From a bacterium (GTDB lineage: Bacteria > Vulcanimicrobiota > Vulcanimicrobiia > Vulcanimicrobiales > Vulcanimicrobiaceae): 5,035 bases of DNA. The position numbers were made by a program, and so were the translations under genes. Numbering within the stretch: the stretch's first letter is position 1; the number at the start of each line of letters is the position of its first letter. Below, one piece after another: positions 1-5,035 of the stretch. The stretch spans positions 1-5,035 of the forward strand of contig JAKBCP010000094.1 of NCBI GenBank assembly GCA_021807645.1. The letters are read 5' to 3'. The notes beneath the pieces were generated by a model. It worked only from the letters and a program-made list of their open reading frames with translations. It searched no databases and was not told the origin of the DNA.

Positions 1-2
1 GG

Positions 3-581
3 CTCGGTAAGGCGACCGAACGCATCTTCTTACCGCTCTTGCAGATGGTGCTCCCCGAAGTCGTCGATATGAACCTTCCCGTCGAAGGCGGCTTTCACAA
101 TCTCGCGATCGTTTCGATTCGCAAGCAGTATCCGGGCCACGCAAAGAAAGTGATGAACGCGCTCTGGGGGTTAGGGCACATGATGATGCTCACGCGCATG
201 CTCGTCATCGTCGATGCCGATATCGACGTGCAAGACGTGCGCAGCGTCGCATGGTTCGCGCTGAACAATCTCGCCCCCGATCGCGATATCGTGCAGATGC
301 CGGGCCCGGTCGACGACCTCGACCACGGCTCCTATAACGTTGCGTACGGCATCAAACTCGGGATCGACGCAACCCGGAAGAGTGCGAGCGAAGGCTACAC
401 CCGCGAATGGCCACCCGATATCGCGAGTACGGCGTCGGTGCGTAAACGCGTTGGCGAGCGCTGGCGCGAGTACGGGCTCGACCGCATCGAGAAGAACCTG
501 CGCCCCGATCCGTGGAGCGGACAAGGGCTCGATGCGCTCGCGCGTTTGCTGCGCTCCGCGCACGCACCGGAGGAGGCGTAG
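3..581 (+). CDS. mqnL: UbiD-family decarboxylase, menaquinone (futalosine) pathway type, C-terminal part
   Basis: The frame is open from the window edge, so this is the C-terminal 192 residues of a protein that is normally nearly 500 residues long. UbiD enzymes are prenylated-FMN-dependent decarboxylases; in the futalosine pathway the MqnL type removes the carboxylate from prenylated 1,4-dihydroxy-6-naphthoate. Visible family blocks are ATERIFLPLL near the edge, PEVVDMNLPVEGGFHN, SIRKQYPGHAKKVMNALWG, VDADIDVQDV, a PVDDLDH block and a GIDATRK block followed by YTREWP. The last two are typical of the SCO4490-like menaquinone decarboxylases rather than proteobacterial UbiD. The catalytic Glu/Arg residues lie upstream of the window and cannot be checked. 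The in-frame TTG at 39 and ATG at 45 are internal, not starts. The stop touches the start of the next gene, a UbiA homologue, which supports the pathway call. The family is seen clearly; the exact substrate is inferred from motif style and neighbour. Confidence 0.88.
   Translation, partial: LGKATERIFLPLLQMVLPEVVDMNLPVEGGFHNLAIVSIRKQYPGHAKKVMNALWGLGHMMMLTRMLVIVDADIDVQDVRSVAWFALNNLAPDRDIVQMPGPVDDLDHGSYNVAYGIKLGIDATRKSASEGYTREWPPDIASTASVRKRVGERWREYGLDRIEKNLRPDPWSGQGLDALARLLRSAHAPEEA
569..576 (+). promoter_or_regulatory. Shine-Dalgarno for the prenyltransferase gene, inside the end of the decarboxylase gene
   Basis: GGAGGAGG lies five bases upstream of the GTG at 582, within the last codons of the decarboxylase gene. 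It fixes the GTG as the start even though no intergenic space exists, and suggests that the two genes are translationally coupled. It is the clearest ribosome binding site in the window. Confidence 0.8.
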
Positions 582-1442
582 GTGCGCGCGGCTTCACTTT
601 TCTTACGCGAGATTCGCATCGAGCACACGCTCTTCGCGCTTCCGTTCGCGTACGTCGGCGCCGTTTTCGCAGCGCGCGGGCTGCCCTCGCTCGCCGCGGT
701 CGTATGGATCACCCTTGCGGTGCTCGGCGCGCGGACGGCGGCGATGGCCGCAAACCGCTACTTCGATCGCGATATCGATGCGCGCACCCCGCGCACGGCG
801 CGGCGTGCCTTAGCGACCGGCGAACTCGCCCCCGGCGTCATGCTCGGCGCGGTCGTCGTCGGCTTGTTGTTGCTGCTCGTCGCCGCATGGCAGCTCAACC
901 CGCTCTGCGTCGAGTTGCTTCCGATCGCCGCCGCCGGCGTGTTGCTCTATCCGCTCTGCAAGCGCTTCACCTGGATGGTGCATATCGTCCTCGGAGCGGT
1001 CGACGGGCTCGCGCCGCTCGGCGCCTATATCGGCATCGCCGGACGCATCGATGCGACGGGAATCGCGCTCTTCGGCGCCGTCACGCTCTGGGTCGCCGGC
1101 TTCGATATTCTCTACGCGTTGATGGATCTGCCCACCGACCGCGAGAACGGCGTGAACTCAATGCCGGTCCGTTTCGGGGAAAAGAGCGCGCGACCGACGG
1201 CGATCGCGATGCACGTCGGCATGTTCGCGCTGATCGCGCTCGCCGGGCGAATCGGCGGCCTCGGCGGTGCGTGGTATCTCGCCGGGCTCGTTGCAACGGC
1301 AGGGCTGATCGCCTACGAACTTCGCCTGCTACGCGTCAGTGAAAATATCTTTCTTCTCAACGAACGAATTTTCTCGGCGAACATGACCTACTCGGTGATC
1401 TTTCTTGCGACCGTTGCCTTCGGCTTCGGGCTGCGCGCCTAA
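582..1442 (+). CDS. mqnP: UbiA-family prenyltransferase, MqnP type (1,4-dihydroxy-6-naphthoate polyprenyltransferase)
   Basis: This 286-residue integral membrane protein is of normal length for UbiA enzymes, which attach a polyprenyl chain from a polyprenyl diphosphate to an aromatic acceptor. The first Asp-rich motif is NRYFDRDID (N58, R59, D62, D66), followed by AR-TPRTARRALATG. The second is YALMDLPTD (D182, D186). Both bind the Mg-diphosphate in this family. The LCKRFTWMVHIVLG block (about 125-138) followed by GLAPLGAYI, and the GFDILYALMD form of motif 2, resemble the menaquinone-type subgroup (SCO4491-like) more than ubiquinone UbiA. About eight to nine hydrophobic segments alternate with short loops, as expected. 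The GTG start follows the upstream stop with no gap and has a strong Shine-Dalgarno site. Next to an MqnL-type decarboxylase, the likely acceptor is 1,4-dihydroxy-6-naphthoate. The family is certain; the acceptor is inferred. Confidence 0.9.
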   Translation: MRAASLFLREIRIEHTLFALPFAYVGAVFAARGLPSLAAVVWITLAVLGARTAAMAANRYFDRDIDARTPRTARRALATGELAPGVMLGAVVVGLLLLLVAAWQLNPLCVELLPIAAAGVLLYPLCKRFTWMVHIVLGAVDGLAPLGAYIGIAGRIDATGIALFGAVTLWVAGFDILYALMDLPTDRENGVNSMPVRFGEKSARPTAIAMHVGMFALIALAGRIGGLGGAWYLAGLVATAGLIAYELRLLRVSENIFLLNERIFSANMTYSVIFLATVAFGFGLRA

Positions 1443-1446
1443 ATCG

Positions 1447-1515
1447 ATGCGCCGCAAACGATTTCTTGTAAGCGCGGCAGGAGCGATCGCCATCGCCGGA
1501 GCGCGAGCCGGCGCG
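1447..1515 (+). other. Signal peptide of the binding protein
   Basis: Residues 1-23 have a short Arg/Lys-rich start, a rather weak Ala/Gly/Ile core and an A-G-A end before Q24. The RRKRFL stretch resembles, but does not match exactly, a twin-arginine motif, so either Sec or Tat export is possible. Confidence 0.7.
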
Positions 1516-2604
1516 CAGATCCAACCCGGAGGATTCGCGCGACAATATACGATCGGCGTCAGCGTCCCGCTAACCGGCGATCTTGCTTCGATCGGCAATG
1601 CTATCGTAGCGGGCGTTCAGGCCGCATGCGATGAAGCGAACCGCTTCGGCCCACCGACGCAATTTTTTGCCGTTCGCAGCTTCGACGACGGCAACGAAAG
1701 CGCGCTTGCGATCGGCAACGCACAACTTGCGGCGAGCGATCCGAGCGTTATCGGCGTCGTCGGCGATCTCAGTCTCGATGTCACGCTGCAAGCCGCACCG
1801 CAGTATGCAAATCTTTCGCTCCCGCTGATCGTGCCGACGATTACCGGCGACGCGCTCACCAAACGCGGATATCGCAATATCTTTCGCCTCCCCGCGCGCG
1901 ACGAAGTGCAAGGGCAACTCATGGCGCAGATGCTGCTGCGCGTGCACGCACCGCCGCGAACATTGGTGATCGCGCCGAACGACGGCTACGGCACCGCCGT
2001 CGCGCGGGGGTTTCGCGACCAGGCGGGCGCCGACCATCACCCCGTCGCACAGGCGACGCTGGACAAAGGCCGCCTCACGCTCGACCCGCGCACCGCGAAC
2101 CTGCTCGGCGACGGCCCGCAGCTGACGGTCCTCTGCGGCACCGCGGCCGAGCTCGGCCCGGTCGCAACGGCGATGCGCGCGCGCAATTATGCCGGAAGGT
2201 TCGCGTGCGCCGAGGGCTTCTACAGCACGCAGGCCCTGAAGGACGATGCGAAGGCGCTCGGCCCGGCGCTGGTCTTTACGACAATGCCGCCGATCGAGCG
2301 CGCGCCCTCGGTCGCGCAGCAACTCGCGGACCTCCGGCGCAGCGTCCCGGAGGTAACCGCCTTCATCGCCTTCGCCTACGCCGCCGCACAGATCCTCATC
2401 CAAGCGGTGCAGCGCACGCCGACGTACTCGCGTGCCTCGATCCTCTCGTTGCTCACCTATAACGGCTCGTTCCAGACCCTCGTCGGCCCGTTTACGTTCA
2501 GCTATACCGGCGACCCCACGCTGCCCAACCTCTACGCCTATCGGATCGAGAAGGGGGCGTTCCATTACGACCGCGCCGCCTTCCTCAACGGCTTCATCCT
2601 CTAG
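1447..2604 (+). CDS. Exported type-1 periplasmic substrate-binding protein (LivJ / Peripla_BP_6 family)
   Basis: This 385-residue protein begins with a signal peptide: basic MRRKRF, a short hydrophobic stretch, then A-G-A before Q24 as a likely cleavage site. There is no lipobox Cys, so it is probably soluble outside the cytoplasmic membrane. The mature part fits branched-chain amino acid / amide ABC binding proteins: YTIGVSVPLTGDLASIG (34-50), GVQAACDEAN (56-65), a VIGVVGDLS strand-turn (101-109), YANLSLPLIVPT (120-131), the RNIFRLPARDE hinge segment (143-153), then VIAPNDGYGTAVARGF (174-189). The C-terminal lobe runs to residue 385, so it looks full length. The ATG is chosen because an earlier in-frame TTG (1405) would bury the signal peptide and overlap the previous gene. 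It lies four bases after the prenyltransferase stop, with no clear Shine-Dalgarno, so it is likely cotranscribed. No permease or ATPase is adjacent. The ligand is unknown; a sensory or transport role is possible. Confidence 0.85.
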   Translation: MRRKRFLVSAAGAIAIAGARAGAQIQPGGFARQYTIGVSVPLTGDLASIGNAIVAGVQAACDEANRFGPPTQFFAVRSFDDGNESALAIGNAQLAASDPSVIGVVGDLSLDVTLQAAPQYANLSLPLIVPTITGDALTKRGYRNIFRLPARDEVQGQLMAQMLLRVHAPPRTLVIAPNDGYGTAVARGFRDQAGADHHPVAQATLDKGRLTLDPRTANLLGDGPQLTVLCGTAAELGPVATAMRARNYAGRFACAEGFYSTQALKDDAKALGPALVFTTMPPIERAPSVAQQLADLRRSVPEVTAFIAFAYAAAQILIQAVQRTPTYSRASILSLLTYNGSFQTLVGPFTFSYTGDPTLPNLYAYRIEKGAFHYDRAAFLNGFIL

Positions 2605-2630
2605 GAACGGCCGGGTCGGAACGGCCGGGT
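2604..2630. repeat. Tandem direct repeat, two perfect 13-bp copies
   Basis: GGAACGGCCGGGT occurs at 2604-2616 and again at 2618-2630, separated by one C. The first copy begins on the last base of the binding-protein stop codon. A slippage duplication or a two-site protein-binding element would both produce this; the sequence alone does not decide. Confidence 0.85.
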
Positions 2631-2663
2631 AGCCCCGCCCGATAAAACCAGGGGTTTTCCCGG
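2625..2663 (+). promoter_or_regulatory. Possible stem-loop in the leader, nested inverted repeats
   Basis: CCGGG (2625-2629) can pair with CCCGG (2659-2663). Inside that, CCCC (2633-2636) can pair with GGGG (2651-2654), closing a 14-base loop. The shorter AAAACC-AGG-GGTTTT hairpin (2644-2658) is an alternative fold of the same bases. It matches no riboswitch class that I recognise. Function as a leader element or part of a terminator is inference only. Confidence 0.35.
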
Positions 2664-2665
2664 AT

Positions 2666-2680
2666 GAGCCCCGGGGGCTC
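2666..2680 (+). terminator. GC-rich hairpin, possible weak terminator or leader hairpin
   Basis: GAGCCC-CGG-GGGCTC forms a six-bp, all strong pairing except one A-T, with a three-base loop. The U-tract of a typical intrinsic terminator is absent: the following bases are ACTCTGTCATG. It could be a Rho-type end, a pause site or a translational leader hairpin 19 bases before the ATG at 2700. Confidence 0.35.
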
Positions 2681-2699
2681 ACTCTGTCATGATTCGGTC

Positions 2700-3989
2700 A
2701 TGGAAACGCAACGCTTCGCCTGGATCACCGACAACTACCTTAACGTGCTCGCCCTCAACGAGGCACTCGCCGGGCAGTACCGGCCGCAGCGCCCGCCGAC
2801 GAAGATCGCGGAGCTTTGGGGCGAGAACGAGACCTGCGACCTGATCTCGGGGGCGCACCGTTGCGCGCTCGAGGGAAAGCAGATCCGACTGGAGGTCGAG
2901 GCGCTAGGACAGGTGCTGCTCTTCGAACTCGAGCCGTTGCGCTCGCCCGCCGGAGAGATCGTCGGCACGAGCGGGCGCGCCCGCCCGGTCGAGCCGACCG
3001 AGTTGCCGGTTGCGGCACCCGAGGATCCGTTGGTCGAAGAGATCGCCCAGTTAGGAAGCTGGCGCTATGAGTACTCGGCGCGTGCGTTGCAGCCGTCGCT
3101 TGGGCTGCTGCGTCTGCTCGGCCTCCCGCCGACCGGCGATATCGGCGATATCCGCGCCTTCGATCACCCCGAGGATCGCTCGTTGGTTCGCAGCACGATC
3201 GAGGCGTCGGGAGATACCTACGAGGTCGAACATCGCATCATCCGCCACGACGGCGAGCAACGCTACGTACGCGAACGCGCGACGACGATTCGCGACGCGC
3301 ACGGTTTCTCGATCGCTCGCGTCGGCACGATGCTCGATATTACCGCGATCAAAATGCGCGAATCTTGGCTTCGCGATCTTGCCAACGTCGATACGCTCAC
3401 CGGCCTGGGAAACCGTCGATTGCTCGAGGAGCGGCTCGGTGCGGCGATCATGCGTTCGGAGCGCTTCACGAATTCCTGCGCCGTGCTTTTCATCGATATC
3501 GACGACTTCAAGAGCGTCAATGACACCTACGGCCACGCGGTCGGTGACGCCTATCTCGTCGAGTTCGCGCTTCGCCTCGCGCGCAACGTCCGCGCCTCCG
3601 ATACCGTCACGCGCCTTGCGGGCGACGAATTCGTTATCGTTCTCGAGGACTTGGAGAACGAGCGCGCGGCCGCAGAAGCGGCTGAAAAAATCGCCGCCGT
3701 CTTGCGCGAACCGCTCGCTGTCGGCGCGCTAAACATCGAGGTCCGAGCGAGCATTGGGCTCGCCGTCTCACCGCGCGACGGCGAGAGCGTCAAAGAATTG
3801 CTCGAGCGCGCCGACCTCGCGATGTACGAAGCGAAGCGCCGCGGAGGCGCCGGTGTCGGCATCGGAGGCGGACGACTTTTGGCGAAGAAAGTACCTGCAT
3901 GGTCGCCGACATCGCTCGACGGGAAAATCTCCTCTTTGAAGGGCCGGCTTCGTTACGGCACCCGACCGAACGTATCGCATTCTTCTTAA
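2700..3989 (+). CDS. Diguanylate cyclase with two PAS-like sensor regions (PAS-PAS-GGDEF)
   Basis: This enzyme would make cyclic di-GMP from two GTP as a dimer. No membrane segment or signal peptide is visible, so it is probably cytoplasmic. Of its 429 residues, about 1-95 look like a divergent PAS fold (ITDNYLNVLALNEA at the start, ELEPLRSPAGEIVGTSG at the end). Residues 115-217 look like a PAS_3-type domain (GSWRYEY; HPEDRS; EHRIIRHDGEQRYV; GTMLDITAIK). GGDEF spans roughly 227-385, with DTLTGLGNRR (231-240), FIDIDDFKSVNDTYGHAVGD (264-283) including metal-binding D266, the inhibitory site R298-A-S-D301 five residues before the signature, then A307-G-D-E-F311. The first Gly is Ala, a variant known in active cyclases. 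ATG 2700 is preferred to ATG 2664, which lies in a palindrome. The last 40 or so residues overlap the next gene and look non-domain. Fold and activity are well supported; the sensed signal is unknown. Confidence 0.88.
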   Translation: METQRFAWITDNYLNVLALNEALAGQYRPQRPPTKIAELWGENETCDLISGAHRCALEGKQIRLEVEALGQVLLFELEPLRSPAGEIVGTSGRARPVEPTELPVAAPEDPLVEEIAQLGSWRYEYSARALQPSLGLLRLLGLPPTGDIGDIRAFDHPEDRSLVRSTIEASGDTYEVEHRIIRHDGEQRYVRERATTIRDAHGFSIARVGTMLDITAIKMRESWLRDLANVDTLTGLGNRRLLEERLGAAIMRSERFTNSCAVLFIDIDDFKSVNDTYGHAVGDAYLVEFALRLARNVRASDTVTRLAGDEFVIVLEDLENERAAAEAAEKIAAVLREPLAVGALNIEVRASIGLAVSPRDGESVKELLERADLAMYEAKRRGGAGVGIGGGRLLAKKVPAWSPTSLDGKISSLKGRLRYGTRPNVSHSS

Positions 3990-5035
3990 CCCTTCTCTGG
4001 GCGTTTCCGGTCGCCGCCATCGTCGGCGTCTTCATCCACTTCTCGGTCGGCCTCGCGCAGGTTGCGCTCTTCCTGGTCGGTGCGATGGTTTTCATCACCT
4101 TCGCGCGCGGGCGGCTGATCGGTTCGAGCGTGCTTATCCATGAAGCGCAGAACCCCGAAATTTTCGCGATCGTGAAGCGCCAATGCGCGGCGCTCGGCCT
4201 ACCGCTGCCGTTGGTTTTCGTTCGCCAAGACCCGTTGGTTCCCGCAGCAGCGATCGGTTTCGGCGAGCCCTATTCGCTGGTACTCTCGAGTGAGTATTTA
4301 GAAGAACTCCGCGAAGACGAGCTCTCGTTCGTTATCGGGCGCCAGCTCGGGCATATCGCCGCCGGTCACGTTCGCTACCAATCACTGCTGAGCGTGAACG
4401 GGAACGAGAATGCGCTTGTCTCGTTAATTTTCGGGCCCTGGTTGCGACGCTGCGAATTAACCTGCGATAAGGTCGGTCTCATCTGCTGCGGTTCGCTCGA
4501 TGCCGCATCGCGAGCGATCGCGATCCTCGCGTTGCGCGGTTTCGGGCGCCAAGTCGATCTGCGAAGTTTCGCAACGCAGCAGGCCTCGATCGGCGACGAC
4601 ACGGTGCTGAAATGGGGGGAGTGGCTCGGCTCGGAACCCTACGCCACGCGCCGTATCGCCGAGCTGACGACCTTTGCCGCAAGCGCCCAGTACGCGCGTT
4701 TCGAGGAGTGGTTTCTACGTACCGAGGCCGTTGCGCCGATACCGTTGCCGCTCCCGGGAAGCCGCCGACTCGATAGCGGCGATCTCGCCGGGCGCAGCCG
4801 ACGCATTCTTGCCGCCGCGATCGACATCGTCGTTTTACTTGCCGTAGGCTCGTATTTCACACCGCAGCAGCCGCCGCAGCCGCCGAAAATTCCGCGCGCG
4901 GTCGTCGTGAACGGCCTTCCGAACGGCGCGAACGTTCAACTCGGCCCGCTCAGCGTGAAGATCCCGGCCGAAAAAACGGCGCCCGCCGCCTCGAGCATGC
5001 CGGCACCGACGGCAAGCCCCACGGCTGCGCCGCAC
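3899..5035 (+). CDS. Membrane M48-family protein with degenerate zinc site (probable pseudoprotease), 3' end cut by window
   Basis: The frame runs open from ATG 3899 to the window edge (379 codons). Order: a leader ending in S-L-R-H-P-T-E-R (18-25), a block common before the membrane part of M48 peptidases; two hydrophobic segments (about 26-46 and 50-68); HEAQNPEIFAIVKRQCAALG (81-100); AAAIGFGEPYSLVLSSEYLEEL; then DELSFVIGRQLGHIAAGHVRY. M48 enzymes have HExxH here; this protein has R148-Q149-L-G-H152. The first zinc ligand and the catalytic Glu are gone. The later E186-L-T-C-D190 (family ExxxD, with the third ligand) is retained, and several Cys surround it (185, 189, 196, 197). After the peptidase-like part, residues 298-319 (GRSRRILAAAIDIVVLLAV) form a third membrane segment, reminiscent of the start of an RDD domain, followed by a PQQPPQPP stretch and a Pro/Ala/Thr-rich tail. 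The start overlaps the cyclase gene by 91 nt, with only a weak GAAAG upstream. The family is well supported; inactivity is inferred from missing residues. Confidence 0.82.
   Translation, partial: MVADIARRENLLFEGPASLRHPTERIAFFLTLLWAFPVAAIVGVFIHFSVGLAQVALFLVGAMVFITFARGRLIGSSVLIHEAQNPEIFAIVKRQCAALGLPLPLVFVRQDPLVPAAAIGFGEPYSLVLSSEYLEELREDELSFVIGRQLGHIAAGHVRYQSLLSVNGNENALVSLIFGPWLRRCELTCDKVGLICCGSLDAASRAIAILALRGFGRQVDLRSFATQQASIGDDTVLKWGEWLGSEPYATRRIAELTTFAASAQYARFEEWFLRTEAVAPIPLPLPGSRRLDSGDLAGRSRRILAAAIDIVVLLAVGSYFTPQQPPQPPKIPRAVVVNGLPNGANVQLGPLSVKIPAEKTAPAASSMPAPTASPTAAPH
4802..5035 (+). other. C-terminal membrane segment and low-complexity tail of the M48-like protein
   Basis: Residues 302-320 are a hydrophobic segment with one buried Asp. 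They are followed by PQQPPQPP and then a stretch of about 48 residues rich in Val/Asn/Pro that turns into Ala/Pro/Thr/Ser repeats at the window edge. This architecture is not part of the basic M48 fold and suggests a surface-exposed linker leading to a further domain or to the end of the protein beyond the window. Confidence 0.6.

Larger units (their letters stand above)
2605..2699. other. Intergenic region with repeats and potential RNA structure
   Basis: This 95-base stretch is the only substantial gap between genes. It contains the tandem 13-mer, an AAAACC/GGTTTT inverted repeat and a GAGCCC/GGGCTC inverted repeat, then about 19 unstructured bases before the ATG at 2700. No convincing -35/-10 pair is visible and there is no strong ribosome binding site before that ATG. 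It is the natural place for the end of the upstream transcript and the start or leader of the downstream one. Confidence 0.6.

Noticed and set aside
512..1342. 276-codon + strand frame overlapping the prenyltransferase
   Set aside because: It is extremely Arg-rich, with no motifs, and is out of frame with an evident UbiA enzyme.
1405..1446. In-frame TTG start for the binding protein
   Set aside because: It would overlap the prenyltransferase gene and put 14 residues before a good signal peptide that begins at ATG 1447.
2604..2630. CRISPR array
   Set aside because: There are only two 13-base copies with a one-base gap, no spacers and no cas genes.
1570..2682. 370-codon open frame on the minus strand opposite the binding protein
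   Set aside because: Its translation is rich in Arg/Ala/Glu with no recognisable motif. It lies antisense to a gene with clear signal peptide and family blocks, so it is a GC-driven shadow frame.
2664..2699. Upstream ATG at 2664 as the start of the diguanylate cyclase
   Set aside because: It would add 12 residues (MSPGGSLCHDSV) unlike a PAS start and encoded inside a GC-rich palindrome. No ribosome binding site favours it. It remains possible but less likely.
2625..2699. Known c-di-GMP (GEMM) riboswitch in the cyclase leader
   Set aside because: The conserved core bases of that class are not present; only generic GC-rich pairing is seen.
3618..3632. Treating the cyclase as inactive because of AGDEF
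   Set aside because: The D-E-F part, the metal-binding Asp region and the I-site are all intact, and Ala at the first position is known in active enzymes.

Overview
This window is high-GC bacterial DNA. All recognisable genes lie on the + strand and are packed tightly, with five coding regions and one intergenic gap of about 95 bases. The first gene is cut by the left edge and the last by the right edge. No RNA gene, insertion sequence, phage gene, CRISPR array or origin was seen. The UbiD-like and UbiA-like pair matches the late steps of the futalosine route to menaquinone, so the host probably makes menaquinone. GC content and codon style would fit a little-studied soil or environmental phylum such as Eremiobacterota, but that is a guess from style, not a demonstrated assignment.

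Left part (3-2604): a probable three-gene unit. The end of a UbiD-family decarboxylase (MqnL type) is followed with zero spacing by a UbiA-family prenyltransferase (MqnP type). Four bases later comes an exported type-1 periplasmic binding protein of the branched-chain amino acid / amide family. The first two would prenylate and then decarboxylate 1,4-dihydroxy-6-naphthoate, while the binding protein has no visible functional link to them and no permease beside it.

Middle (2605-2699): the only real gap holds a 13-bp tandem direct repeat and GC-rich inverted repeats with competing pairing options. These could be a terminator or a leader RNA for the next gene.

Right part (2700-5035): a soluble diguanylate cyclase (two PAS-like sensor regions plus a GGDEF domain with the variant AGDEF signature and an intact RxxD inhibitory site) overlaps by 91 nt with a membrane-anchored M48-family protein. 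The overlapped frame of the cyclase looks like out-of-frame tail rather than domain.

The most notable observation is that the M48-like protein has the expected fold context but reads R-Q-L-G-H where the family has H-E-x-x-H. It therefore lacks a zinc ligand and the catalytic glutamate, while the downstream E-x-x-x-D site is kept. It looks like a membrane pseudoprotease with an added C-terminal membrane segment and a Pro/Ala-rich tail.
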